A stretch of 41,402 nucleotides of DNA from NCBI GenBank assembly GCA_007679095.1, contig VEFU01000038.1, forward strand, positions 1 through 41,402, in the 5' to 3' direction. Below the pieces are notes generated by a model, which saw nothing but the letters and a program-made list of their open reading frames with translations, ran no database searches and had not been told where the DNA came from. Of the stretch, positions 7,801-15,491 are shown piece after piece; within the stretch, counting starts at the first letter, position 1, and the number at the start of each line of letters is the position of its first letter. Origin of the DNA: Paenibacillus bovis. GTDB lineage: Bacteria > Bacillota > Bacilli > Bacillales > Bacillaceae_C. The translations under genes and the position numbers were made by a program.

Positions 7801-8420
7801 TGTATGATTCCCCAAGAGTGAAAAATCTTTTCAGGAGGGAATCAAAAACGCTGTATGATTCCCAAAAAGAGAAAAATCCCTTCAGGCGGGAATCAAAACT
7901 GTCGTATGATTCCCGAGAAGGAGAAAAATCTCTTGAGAAGGGAATCAAAGTCGTTGTATGATTCCCAAAAAAGAGAAAAATCCCTTCAGGAGGGAATCAA
8001 AACCGTTGTATGATTCCCGAGAAGGAGAAAAATCTCTTGAGAAGGGAATCAAAGTCGTTGTATGATTCCCGAAAACAGAAAAATCTCATCAGGCGGGAAT
8101 CAAACCCGCTGTATGATTCCCAAGAAGTAGAAAAATCCCTTCAGGAGGGAATCAAAACCGTTGTATGATTCCCGAAAAGAGAAAAATCTCTTTAGGAGGG
8201 AATCAAAGGCGCCGTATGATTCCCGAGAAGGAGAAAAATCCCTTGAGAAGGGAATCAAAGTCGTTGTATGATTCCCGAGAAGGAGAAAAATCTCATCAGG
8301 CGGTAATCAAACCCACTGTATGATTCCCGAGAAGGAGAAAAATCCTCTCAGAAGGGAATCAAACCCGCTGTATGATTCCCAAGAAGTAGAAAAATCCCTT
8401 CAGGTAGGAATCAAAGCTGG
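7801..8420. repeat. Array of 12 tandem 51-52 bp hairpin repeats
   Basis: Units begin at 7801, 7852, 7903, 7955, 8007, 8059, 8110, 8162, 8213, 8265, 8317 and 8369, each opening with TGTATGATTCCC or CGTATGATTCCC. A degenerate partial unit precedes (7788-7800) and a five-base stub follows. In ten of twelve units the arms TGATTCCC and GGGAATCA are perfect inverted repeats; units 10 and 12 each have one mismatch. Many units hold an inner GAGA-AAAA-TCTC stem. Units come in subtypes: 3 and 5 differ by one base, and the tail of 6 plus the start of 7 recurs in 11/12, so the array grew by recombination. Lengths that are not multiples of three and frequent stops rule out coding. There are no unique spacers, so it is not CRISPR. 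The role is unknown. Confidence 0.95.
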
Positions 8421-8467
8421 TGTATTTATTAAAATAATGAAACAACCAAGAAATTAGGGATAAATAA

Positions 8468-9289
8468 ATGGATATAGAACCGTATATTACAAACACTATC
8501 ATCAAATTAGGACTTTCGAATAAACCGATTTGCCTTCACTCATCATTACGGTCGTTTGGTTGGATAGATGGTGGAGCAACTACAATCATTAAGTGTTTTC
8601 TTGATATGGGTTGTACCTTATTAGTTCCAACCTTTTCATATGATTTTGGAGTTTTACCACCTGAAAATTTAAGACCACCTAGAAATGGTTGTGGTGACTA
8701 TAGTTGGCTTGTGAGTGAGAAATCTAGTACGGAAATTTTTGCGAAGGATTCAAATGAAATAGCTCAAGATATGGGTGTTATTCCAAAGACTATCCTACAT
8801 ATGAAGGAACGTATCCGTGGGAATCACCCGCTAAACTCTTTTACGGCTATTGGCCCACTTGCCGAGGAGTTAATCTCAGAACAACACCCTGCAAATGTTT
8901 ATGGACCACTTAAAAAGCTTGCTGAATTAAGTGGTAGCGTCATACTAATGGGAGTGGGATTAGAAAGACTAACCTTACTTCATCTTGCAGAGGAACTGGC
9001 AGGAAGAAATTTATTTCGCAGATGGGCAAAAGCTTCTGATGGATCCACTCTTTTAGTTGAAGTTGGCGGTTGTTCAGAAGGATTTCATAAATTCGAGGAT
9101 ATGACTTCAGACATTACTACGAATGTAAAAGTTGCTAAAAGTACATGGAAGGTTTTTGATGTGAAAGCATTGTTAAATATAGCGCAACAAGCAATAAAAG
9201 AAAATCCTAGAATAACGCATTGTGATGATGCTGATTGTGATCGCTGTAATGACGCAGTTCAAGGCGGGCCTATAGTGAGAAGAGGTTGA
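8468..9289 (+). CDS. AAC(3)-family aminoglycoside N-acetyltransferase-like protein
   Basis: A 273-residue protein of the antibiotic_NAT family, which transfers acetyl from acetyl-CoA. Signatures are HSSLRSFG (24-31), VPTFSY (53-58), RGNHPLNSFTAIG (117-129) and GVGLERLTLLHLAEE (162-176), containing the family's catalytic Asn-His and CoA-contact region. The tail has a CDDADCDRC cluster. The length is normal for the family. Chromosomal Bacillus members such as YokD have modest or unknown activity, so a resistance phenotype is not implied. ATG 8468 has AGGGA 7 nt upstream. The gene begins 48 nt after the hairpin array, so the array sits in its upstream region. Confidence 0.88.
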   Translation: MDIEPYITNTIIKLGLSNKPICLHSSLRSFGWIDGGATTIIKCFLDMGCTLLVPTFSYDFGVLPPENLRPPRNGCGDYSWLVSEKSSTEIFAKDSNEIAQDMGVIPKTILHMKERIRGNHPLNSFTAIGPLAEELISEQHPANVYGPLKKLAELSGSVILMGVGLERLTLLHLAEELAGRNLFRRWAKASDGSTLLVEVGGCSEGFHKFEDMTSDITTNVKVAKSTWKVFDVKALLNIAQQAIKENPRITHCDDADCDRCNDAVQGGPIVRRG

Positions 9290-9442
9290 ATGGAAGCAGT
9301 TTACCTTCATACGGTTAATACCGTTGTTTAAAAGTAAGGTCAACTCATGTTACAATAAGGAGCTTAGGAACTAGGATTGATTATGATAATGGAACGGATG
9401 CCTAACAAAGCCTTCGCCCAATGGAAAATATGGAGGAAGTTT

Positions 9443-9652
9443 ATGAATAAGCGTTGGACAATAGACAAGATAAAAGAATTTGTGGAGAAAAATTCGGATA
9501 GTACGTTACTAACGACAGAGTACCATGGTTTTTCTCAGAAGTTATTATTTAAATGTGCGTGTGGTACTAATTTTGAGAAGACATTTAAAAAATTTAAAGA
9601 AAATAACCAACGGAAATGTGAAGTGTGCCAGCCACCGAAAGTATCCCGTTAA
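9443..9652 (+). CDS. Small zinc-ribbon protein
   Basis: A 69-residue protein: an N-terminal basic helix (MNKRWTIDKIKEFVEKN), then a strand and a four-Cys ribbon made of KCACG (Cys38, Cys40) and KCEVC (Cys59, Cys62). The arrangement LLFKCACGTNFEKTFKKF resembles the short treble-clef DNA-binding repeats found beside homing-endonuclease domains in Bacillus and phages, but no nuclease is fused here. ATG 9443 has GGAGG at 9432-9436; the longer frame from 9377 has no site. It may be a free-standing domain left by decay of a larger protein. Nucleic-acid binding is inferred only from the fold. Confidence 0.65.
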   Translation: MNKRWTIDKIKEFVEKNSDSTLLTTEYHGFSQKLLFKCACGTNFEKTFKKFKENNQRKCEVCQPPKVSR

Positions 9653-9654
9653 AT

Positions 9655-9696
9655 ACAAAAATCCTGATTTTATCTTTTTGAATTCAGGATTTTTGT
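9655..9696. terminator. Intrinsic terminator, 13-bp stem
   Basis: ACAAAAATCCTGA (9655-9667) pairs with TCAGGATTTTTGT (9684-9696), only 3 nt after the zinc-ribbon stop codon. The A-rich left and T-rich right arms allow function in both directions. Confidence 0.85.
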
Positions 9697-9785
9697 GTTT
9701 AATTGCTTAATGCGTGAGATATGCTTATAAAGTAAATTAAAATAAATCAAGGTAGAGCAGTTTTAAAAGGTGAAAGGAGAACAAA

Positions 9786-10247
9786 ATGCTTACACTTAAT
9801 AAAAAGCCAGTTGTAAAAGCAGAGATGCTAATACGCAGACCAGTTGAGGAAGTATTTGAAGCGTTCATTAATCCGGAAATTACGACGAAATTTTGGTTCA
9901 CAAAGAGTAGTGGAAGATTAGAAGAAGGAAAGCAGATTATGTGGGAATGGGAAATGTATGGTGTTTCTGATGATCTTCTAGTAGAGAAAATTGAGCAAAG
10001 CAAATTGATTAGGATTCAATCATCTGATAATACGAAAACAGAATGGATATTTACGCCTAGAGGTGAAGAGGAAACTTTTGTTTCGATTACCAATTTTGAT
10101 TTTCCAGGAAACGGAGATGAGATCGTCAGCTATGCGATTGATTCAATGGGAGGATACACGATGGTACTGTGCGCTCTAAAGGCACTACTCGAACATAATG
10201 TTATATTGAATGTTGTAGCAGATAAATCTCCTGATGCTCATGTATAA
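9786..10247 (+). CDS. SRPBCC (AHSA1/START-like) domain protein
   Basis: A 153-residue single-domain helix-grip protein. The opening VVKAEMLIRRPVEEVFEAFINPEITTKFWFTKSSG is laid out as in AHSA1-type START proteins: strand, then the P-x-E-x-V-F-x-A-F helix, then the W/F-rich loop. EWIFTPRGEEETFVSI and a long C-terminal helix follow. The family binds hydrophobic ligands in a deep cavity; the ligand is unknown. AAAGGAG lies just before ATG 9786. It is flanked by hairpins on both sides and is probably monocistronic. Confidence 0.82.
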   Translation: MLTLNKKPVVKAEMLIRRPVEEVFEAFINPEITTKFWFTKSSGRLEEGKQIMWEWEMYGVSDDLLVEKIEQSKLIRIQSSDNTKTEWIFTPRGEEETFVSITNFDFPGNGDEIVSYAIDSMGGYTMVLCALKALLEHNVILNVVADKSPDAHV

Positions 10248-10279
10248 ACTAGTATGATAACTGCCAATATTTTTTTGCC

Positions 10280-10310
10280 TAAGCGATAATCTATTAAAGA
10301 TTGTCGCTTA
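10280..10310. terminator. Possible terminator hairpin
   Basis: TAAGCGATAATCT (10280-10292) pairs with AGATTGTCGCTTA (10298-10310) across a 5-nt loop with one G-T pair. The T run after it is short (TTTG), while T7 precedes it, so termination efficiency is uncertain. Confidence 0.55.
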
Positions 10311-10401
10311 TTTGCGTTGGAGTGAATTTATTAATTATGCAGGGGAAAAGGTACTTCTGCCGAATTGTAGATATATATGAACTATATTTGGGGGAAAAGA
10401 T

Positions 10402-10809
10402 ATGAAAATACCTAAACATATTGTTTCAGCGGCAACAATTGTTGTGAATGATAAGGACGAATTATTATTGATCAAAGGACCTAGAAGAGGTTGGGAAATG
10501 CCAGGTGGACAAGTAGAAGAAGGAGAATCGTTGAAAGAAGCCGCAATTAGAGAAACAAAGGAAGAATCAGGGATTGATGTAGAAATCACAAAATTTTGTG
10601 GAATCTATCAAAATGTAGACAGAAGTATATGTAATACATTATTCCTGGCGAAACCAATTGGAGGAGTACCAACGACAAGTTCGGAAAGTTTGGAAGTAGG
10701 ATTTTTTCCAATAGAGCAAGCATTGGAAATGGTTACTTGGAAAAACTTCAGGCAGAGAATTGAGCATTGTTTAGATGAGAGTACACATCCTTTCTATGTA
10801 GAATTCTAG
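10402..10809 (+). CDS. Nudix hydrolase
   Basis: A 135-residue stand-alone Nudix protein. The Nudix box at 36-58 is complete (Gly36, Glu42, Arg50-Glu51, Glu54-Glu55, Gly57), so the metal-binding glutamates of a nucleoside-diphosphate-X hydrolase are present. The MPGG lead-in and the WEMPGGQVEEGESLKEA form are MutT-like. The substrate cannot be read from sequence. GGGGG at 10390-10394 precedes ATG 10402. It is followed 46 nt later by the APH-type kinase, with no terminator between, so the two are likely co-transcribed. Confidence 0.9.
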   Translation: MKIPKHIVSAATIVVNDKDELLLIKGPRRGWEMPGGQVEEGESLKEAAIRETKEESGIDVEITKFCGIYQNVDRSICNTLFLAKPIGGVPTTSSESLEVGFFPIEQALEMVTWKNFRQRIEHCLDESTHPFYVEF

Positions 10810-10855
10810 CCGAAATCCTAACTATAAGTGAAAGCTAAAAATAGGTGGCGATATG

Positions 10856-11902
10856 ATGTATGAGCAATCGAGATTAAATGATAATGCTGGTAATGGAGCA
10901 CGTGGTTTACGCGCAATTCCATCCGAAGAACTACTTCATATTGTCCGAAACTCATATGGGTTCCCACATTTGAAAATAATCAAAGATCTTGGTGGGTCTT
11001 CCTGTTTAAATCTCCTCGCTATTCAAAAAAGTGACCGCTTTGTGATCCGAGTGTACCGACCATATGTTACTACTGCCAGATTAGCTGATATTAACCTTGT
11101 TCGTCATACACTTTATCTGCAGGGAATACCCGTTTCAGAAGTCGAGCTTACTCGATCAGGACAGTCATGGGTAGTTTTTGATCATCGGCTCGTGGAGGTA
11201 GAGAGATATGTAGAAAGTGATGAACACATGAATTCATGGAATTATCTTATGAAGGGTCTTCCACTGTTAGGACGAATCCATAGCATTCTTCAAAATATCG
11301 AGTGTAGTCCAGATGGAAAAACTCCCCGTTTTGCTAATTATATTGACCCAGAAAATGTAATGAATATGACATGGAGAGGGACAAATAGGATACGGAGATG
11401 GAATCAATCATCTGAAAATACAAAACTAGCAGATGCAGCAGAGCTGTTGGCGCAAAGTATAATTACAACGGACATTCCTTTATTGCCTAAGCAAATTGTC
11501 CATGGGGATTACTGGGATAATAATGTGTTTTTTAAAGATGAACGAATTGTCCTAGTAAATGATTTTGATTATATGGGAGAACGTGCTCGGATTGATGATC
11601 TTGCTCTTATTTTGTACTTCTATGATTGTTCCGCAGAACCAATCACAGATAAGCGTTTAGATAAATTACGTCGACTCGTAGATGCTTACGATGAAGGGTT
11701 GAACAACCATTTATCAAAAACTGAAAGAGCTGCACTTCCAATCGCAATGGCGCGACAACCACTATGGTCCATCGGAGGCTGGATTGCCTTATTGGATGAT
11801 GAAGAAGCTGCACAACGCCATGCAGCGAATATTCACTATGAAGTACATTGGGCTTTAAATATTGTAAAGGATCTAAATCGCTGGGAGAATGCATTCAAAT
11901 AA
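10856..11902 (+). CDS. APH/choline-kinase family phosphotransferase
   Basis: A 348-residue protein kinase-like small-molecule kinase. The Brenner motif HGDYWDNN (216-223) supplies the catalytic Asp, and NDFDY (235-239) is the metal-binding DFG-equivalent. The N-lobe has FVIRVYRP with a Lys/Arg-rich strand. The family phosphorylates aminoglycosides, macrolides, homoserine, choline or other alcohols, and the target here is not identifiable. ATG 10853 and 10856 are both possible; AGGTGG at 10843-10848 favours 10856. It probably follows the Nudix gene on one mRNA. Confidence 0.85.
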   Translation: MYEQSRLNDNAGNGARGLRAIPSEELLHIVRNSYGFPHLKIIKDLGGSSCLNLLAIQKSDRFVIRVYRPYVTTARLADINLVRHTLYLQGIPVSEVELTRSGQSWVVFDHRLVEVERYVESDEHMNSWNYLMKGLPLLGRIHSILQNIECSPDGKTPRFANYIDPENVMNMTWRGTNRIRRWNQSSENTKLADAAELLAQSIITTDIPLLPKQIVHGDYWDNNVFFKDERIVLVNDFDYMGERARIDDLALILYFYDCSAEPITDKRLDKLRRLVDAYDEGLNNHLSKTERAALPIAMARQPLWSIGGWIALLDDEEAAQRHAANIHYEVHWALNIVKDLNRWENAFK

Positions 11903-11937
11903 ATACTCAGGATTTGTTTGGAGATTCAGGATACAAA

Positions 11938-11971
11938 GGATTCCTGTCATATGGGAAATTGTCAGGAATCC
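11938..11971. other. Intergenic hairpin
   Basis: GGATTCCTG (11938-11946) pairs with CAGGAATCC (11963-11971) around a 16-nt loop, between convergent genes. It has no T tract on either side, so it is a weak terminator candidate. Its GGATTCC core resembles the arm of the 7801-8420 repeats but is not a copy of them. Confidence 0.5.
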
Positions 11972-12020
11972 AATCAGCGTAGATTAGTAGAAACCTTGGA
12001 ATATTTCAACATCACAAAAA

Positions 12021-12749
12021 CTATATCGACTTTAATGTAACCTTACTAAGGTTTACGTTTGCATCACTTAGAAAGTCGTATGTTATCTTATCTACACTTA
12101 CGCCTTCCAATTCAATGTCATTTACATCTGAATCATTAAATTGAACGTTATTAAGTATTACATGATGAAACTTTGTATTATCAAAACAACAAGAGTTAAA
12201 TGTAACCTGATTAAATGTTCCTCCATCAATGATAACGCTATCCAAATCACAACTAGTAAAGTTCACCCTATTAAATATACAATCTTTAAATACTACGTTT
12301 TGTAGATCAGAGCTTACAAAAGATGAGCTGGTAAAATTAACATTTTCAAATGTACAGTTTTCTAAATCACTGGAAGTGAATGTACTATCAGTTAAATCAG
12401 AATGTGAAAATGTGGTACCCTCTAAATCCATCGAAGTAAAATTTTCGTTACGTATTGTAGTGGAATGGAATCTAGAATTGGGGGCAATTTCATCAGGAAT
12501 ATTCACACTTCCATTCTGCTTCGCCTCGTTAATGATGTGGTCATGAATAGATTCTACGAGCTCGGAAACTTCACCAATAGAATTAATTGTAAAATCATAG
12601 GCTTCTTTATCGTTTAAACCTTGTTGCTTATAATCATTGTATTTTTCTTTTAGGTTTTGTAAAAGTTCTTCTTGAAGTTCTTGAGCTGCAGTCACATGTA
12701 AATAAGGTGTGAAAATAGTATGCACATGCTCCTCTAATTGTTGGATCAT
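12021..12749 (-). CDS. HAAS-type helical domain fused to pentapeptide repeats
   Basis: A 242-residue protein in two parts. Residues 1-75 are a helical domain (ELQEELLQNLKEKYNDYKQQ, then GLNDKEAYDFTINSIGEVSEL) like the DUF1700/permease-prefix (HAAS) domains encoded next to PadR regulators. Residues 95-235 are pentapeptide repeats with a Leu or Phe every fifth residue (NFTSMDLEGTTFSHSDLTDS and similar), expected to form a right-handed quadrilateral beta helix. It starts 16 nt after padR with its own GGGAGG site. No membrane helix is seen, so it is likely cytosolic. The PadR-HAAS module is known; its output through a pentapeptide helix is inferred. Confidence 0.8.
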   Translation of the reverse strand: MIQQLEEHVHTIFTPYLHVTAAQELQEELLQNLKEKYNDYKQQGLNDKEAYDFTINSIGEVSELVESIHDHIINEAKQNGSVNIPDEIAPNSRFHSTTIRNENFTSMDLEGTTFSHSDLTDSTFTSSDLENCTFENVNFTSSSFVSSDLQNVVFKDCIFNRVNFTSCDLDSVIIDGGTFNQVTFNSCCFDNTKFHHVILNNVQFNDSDVNDIELEGVSVDKITYDFLSDANVNLSKVTLKSI

Positions 12750-12765
12750 CCTTTATTATCCTCCC

Positions 12766-13095
12766 TTATAGCAATCGATCTAATATAATTTTTGCTTGCT
12801 CCCAATTTTCTTTATTTTGTTTATATGTCTGTACTCCAGATGGCGAAATCTTATAATATTTGCGCCTTCCGCCTTGAGTCGCATCCCCCCAATAAGATTC
12901 AATATCCCCCTCTTTTTCAAGTCGCTTAAGACTGGAATACATGGTTGCTTCCTTTAGCTCAAATTGCTCATCAGAATTTACTCGTATAAGCTTACTAATT
13001 TCATAACCGTATTTATCTCCGTCTAGTAGGAGCTTTAATATCATGGTGTCTGCATGCCCCCGGAGTAAGTCGGAGTTCAATTTTTGTTCGCCCAC
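12766..13095 (-). CDS. PadR-family transcriptional regulator
   Basis: A 109-residue winged-helix protein of the short PadR subfamily. It has LRGHADTMILKLLLDGDKYGYEI with the recognition region KEATMYSSLKRLEKEGDIESY and the wing GGRRKYYKIS, all characteristic. The start is GTG (13095-13093) with GGAGGTG at 13107-13101. It is the first gene of a two-gene operon with the HAAS/pentapeptide protein, and such regulators commonly repress their own operon. No larger C-terminal dimerisation domain is present beyond one helix. Confidence 0.9.
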   Translation of the reverse strand: MGEQKLNSDLLRGHADTMILKLLLDGDKYGYEISKLIRVNSDEQFELKEATMYSSLKRLEKEGDIESYWGDATQGGRRKYYKISPSGVQTYKQNKENWEQAKIILDRLL

Positions 13096-13109
13096 AAACT
13101 CACCTCCTT

Positions 13110-13134
13110 TAGTATAACGTAATACATATTACTA
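13110..13134. promoter_or_regulatory. Candidate PadR operator dyad
   Basis: The sequence GTAATACATATTAC (13119-13132) is a near-perfect palindrome, 6-bp arms around CA, nested within TAGTA (13110-13114) and TACTA (13130-13134). It lies 15-40 nt upstream of the padR start, a position suitable for autoregulation. No convincing -35/-10 pair could be placed around it, so this is a suggestion. Confidence 0.4.
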
Positions 13135-13210
13135 TGTCTGTAAAGGTATGTTATCAGGTATAATTTTGCTGAGATCTGTTTATGTATAAATGAACGATAA
13201 AGAGGTCTAG

Positions 13211-13330
13211 ATGGTGAAAAAATTAGAACGCATAATCTCTTTTTATAGAGCAGGATTAAGCGAAATAAGTTTTTTGTTAGCTAAATATCTGCTCAAAAAT
13301 GCAGGTTTATCTTTGAAAATAGCGAATTAA
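13211..13330 (+). CDS. Possible 39-residue small protein
   Basis: A short frame from ATG 13211 to TAA 13330, preceded by AGAGGT at 13201-13206 with 4 nt spacing. The product would be basic with an amphipathic helical centre (RIISFYRAGLSEISFLLAKY). It ends 20 nt before the Nudix gene at 13351. Length and lack of known relatives make it uncertain; it may be an upstream frame without function. Confidence 0.3.
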   Translation: MVKKLERIISFYRAGLSEISFLLAKYLLKNAGLSLKIAN

Positions 13331-13350
13331 AGTAAGAAAAGGAGAATGAT

Positions 13351-13830
13351 ATGACTAAAAAATTTCATAGAGCATTTGGGGTTTATGGTGTTTGCATACA
13401 AGATGATAAACTGTTAGTAATTCATAAAAACGGTGGCCCTTATATAAATAGATATGACCTTCCTGGAGGTAGCTTAGAAGAAGGAGAGTCATTAGCGAAT
13501 GCAATGAAACGTGAATTTCTAGAAGAAACTGGGATTGCTATTAAAATTGAAGATAATATTGGAGTGGTCGACTTTACACTCCCTTGGTTGTGGAAAGAGT
13601 TCACACATGTTCATCATATAGCAGTTTATTACATAGTGAAAATAGTTGGTGGAGAAATCATCGTGCCGGAACAATTTGAGGGGCAAGATTCGCTTGGAGC
13701 TGTATGGGTTTCGGAGTCTGATGTTCATATTAATAATGCTTCACCATTGGTGCTGAAGGCATTTGATTGGATAAGAACGAAGAATTTAGATATAGATGCA
13801 GTTAGCTATGATGAATGGGAAGTACTATAA
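13351..13830 (+). CDS. Nudix hydrolase
   Basis: A 159-residue Nudix protein with a complete box at 40-62 (Gly40, Glu46, Arg54-Glu55, Glu58-Glu59, Gly61). The lead-in RYDLPGG and the following HVHHIAVYYIV strand match MutT/ADP-ribose-pyrophosphatase-like members, but the substrate is unknown. AAGGAG lies 8 nt before ATG 13351. It heads a compact group with YdeI-like, GrpB-like and SRPBCC genes (gaps of 42, 13 and 22 nt) that may be one transcript. Confidence 0.9.
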   Translation: MTKKFHRAFGVYGVCIQDDKLLVIHKNGGPYINRYDLPGGSLEEGESLANAMKREFLEETGIAIKIEDNIGVVDFTLPWLWKEFTHVHHIAVYYIVKIVGGEIIVPEQFEGQDSLGAVWVSESDVHINNASPLVLKAFDWIRTKNLDIDAVSYDEWEVL

Positions 13831-13872
13831 TATTGCATTTGAAAAAAATAAAAGAAAGTGAGGATATGCATC

Positions 13873-14460
13873 ATGACAAAAAACAAAATGAATCCTAAAA
13901 TTGATGAATTTTTAAATAAGACGACTAAGTGGCAGGAAGAAATGACAAAGCTACGAGAAATCATTTTAGAATGCGGACTTACGGAAGAAATGAAATGGAA
14001 TAAACCATGTTATACGTTTCAAAACAATAATATCGCCATCATGCAACCATTTAAGGAATACTTTGCGCTGATGTTTTTTAAGGGAATCTTGATAAATGAT
14101 GTGAACAATATTCTAGTCAAACCTGGAGAAAATTCACAAACTCAACGTCAGATTCGTTTTACGAATATAGAAGAGGTAGTTCAGCTAGAGTCTATAATAA
14201 AAGATTACATTAATGAAGCAGTAGAAAAAGCGAATGTGGAAGTGAATGTTGATAAGAAAGAGGCATTAGAGATTCCAGTGGAATTGCTTCAGAAATTCGA
14301 CGAATATCCGGATTTGAAAACCGCTTTTGAAGCTTTAACACCAGGTCGGCAAAGAGCATATGTAATCTATTTTTCCAAAGCGAAGCAATCCAAGACGCGA
14401 GAGTTGAGAATTGAAAAATATATGGAGCAAATTCTCGCTGGAAAAGGATTGCATGATTAG
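13873..14460 (+). CDS. YdeI/DUF1801 family protein
   Basis: A 195-residue protein. Residues about 18-115 match the DUF1801 fold (WQEEMTKLREIILECGLTEE, then MKWNKPCYTFQNNNIAIMQPF and FFKGILIND). The C-terminal part (ALTPGRQRAYVIYFSKAKQ, then a basic KTRELRIEKY helix) is the OmdA-like segment usual in Bacillus YdeI. The function is unknown. The start ATG 13873 follows GTGAGG at 13858-13863. Confidence 0.85.
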   Translation: MTKNKMNPKIDEFLNKTTKWQEEMTKLREIILECGLTEEMKWNKPCYTFQNNNIAIMQPFKEYFALMFFKGILINDVNNILVKPGENSQTQRQIRFTNIEEVVQLESIIKDYINEAVEKANVEVNVDKKEALEIPVELLQKFDEYPDLKTAFEALTPGRQRAYVIYFSKAKQSKTRELRIEKYMEQILAGKGLHD

Positions 14461-14473
14461 TTCTAGGGGGTGA

Positions 14474-15013
14474 ATGGTTATTATTAATCGTGCTATGAAT
14501 ATTGTTGTGATAGATTACGATCAAAATTGGAAACAATTATTTGAAACAGAAGCTGCCTTAGTAAAGGGGATTTTTAAGGAGGAACTTGTTGGAATTCATC
14601 ATATCGGCAGTACAGCAGTCCCAAATTTAAAAGCGAAGCCGATCATCGATATGATGCCAATAGTAAAGGACATGGAGAAAGTTGATAATTTCAATAAAAG
14701 CATGGTTGAAATTGGTTACGAACCACTCGGGGAGTTTGGCATGAAAGGAAGACGTTATTTCCGAAAAGGTGGAGAAAACCGCACACACCAAATCCATGTT
14801 TTTCAGTATGACAATACAAACGAAATTGAACGCCATTTAGCAGTTCGTGATTATTTGAGAGCTCATGAAAATGAGAAGATATCATATGGAAAGCTGAAGG
14901 AACACCTTGCGAAAGAGTTTCCAAAAGACATTGAAGCATACAGCAATGGTAAACATGAGTTCGTGAAAAATTTGGAGAAAAGAGCACTTGAGTGGAGTAG
15001 GAACAGAATATGA
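14474..15013 (+). CDS. GrpB/UPF0157 family protein
   Basis: A 179-residue protein of the GrpB family, a nucleotidyltransferase-like fold of uncertain activity. Clear signatures are HHIGSTAVPNLKAKPIIDM (41-59), GYEPLGEFGMKGRRYFRK and HQIHVFQYDN, followed by the RHLAVRDYLRAHEN helix, in family order. The GSTAVP loop with a downstream Asp resembles the GS-x-DxD core. AGGGGGTG abuts ATG 14474 very closely; ATG 14495 is an alternative without a site. Confidence 0.85.
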   Translation: MVIINRAMNIVVIDYDQNWKQLFETEAALVKGIFKEELVGIHHIGSTAVPNLKAKPIIDMMPIVKDMEKVDNFNKSMVEIGYEPLGEFGMKGRRYFRKGGENRTHQIHVFQYDNTNEIERHLAVRDYLRAHENEKISYGKLKEHLAKEFPKDIEAYSNGKHEFVKNLEKRALEWSRNRI

Positions 15014-15035
15014 AATGATTGGAGTGATGATGTAA

Positions 15036-15491
15036 ATGCCCATTATTCGGCACGAAATTTTTATACAAGCTCCAATAGATATTTGCTTTGATCTAGCTAG
15101 AGATGTAGAAATACATACGAAGACCACAACAAGAACAAAGGAGAAAGCAGTTGATGGTGTTACACAAGGGTTATTAGAAGAAGACGATCATGTTACGTGG
15201 GAAGCAACTCACTTCGGTATAAAACAAAAGTTAACAGCGAAAGTAACCTATATGAAGAAACCTACGAAATTTGTGGATGTGATGGTGAAAGGTGCATTCC
15301 ATTCTTTTACTCATACACATCAGTTTATGGAGAAAGAAAAGGGAACTATCATGATGGATATCTTTGAATATCAATCCCCATTAGGTCCCTTAGGTGTAAT
15401 AGCAGATAAATTATTTTTAGAAAAATATATGACTGAATTTATAAGATCACGTGCAAAAGCGTTGAAAAAGATTGCTGAAAGCAACCAATAG
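15036..15491 (+). CDS. SRPBCC family (CoxG/cyclase-like) protein
   Basis: A 151-residue single helix-grip domain. It starts with PIIRHEIFIQAPIDICFDLARDVEIHTKTT, continues with strands (DHVTWEATHFGIKQKLTAKV, FVDVMVKGAFHSFTHTHQF) and ends with the long helix that closes the ligand pocket (FIRSRAKALKKIAE). The ligand is unknown. GGAG at 15021-15024 serves ATG 15036 with rather long spacing. Its stop codon abuts the stop of the convergent methyltransferase gene with no base between them. Confidence 0.8.
   Translation: MPIIRHEIFIQAPIDICFDLARDVEIHTKTTTRTKEKAVDGVTQGLLEEDDHVTWEATHFGIKQKLTAKVTYMKKPTKFVDVMVKGAFHSFTHTHQFMEKEKGTIMMDIFEYQSPLGPLGVIADKLFLEKYMTEFIRSRAKALKKIAESNQ

Noticed and set aside
7700-7948. 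- strand frame across the first repeat units, reading repeated RESY/FDS motifs
   Set aside because: It is a by-product of the 51-52 bp repeats; unit length shifts the frame, and no ribosome binding site is present.
7801-8420. CRISPR array
   Set aside because: Units abut with no unique spacers of constant length, and no cas genes are present.
8468-11902. Functional antibiotic resistance cluster (AAC(3), APH, nucleotidyltransferase)
   Set aside because: Family membership is clear but Bacillus chromosomal homologues often lack resistance activity, so only the family is reported.
13105-13140. TATACT (- strand) as -10 box of padR
   Set aside because: Its transcription start would fall inside the ribosome binding site; no matching -35 box.
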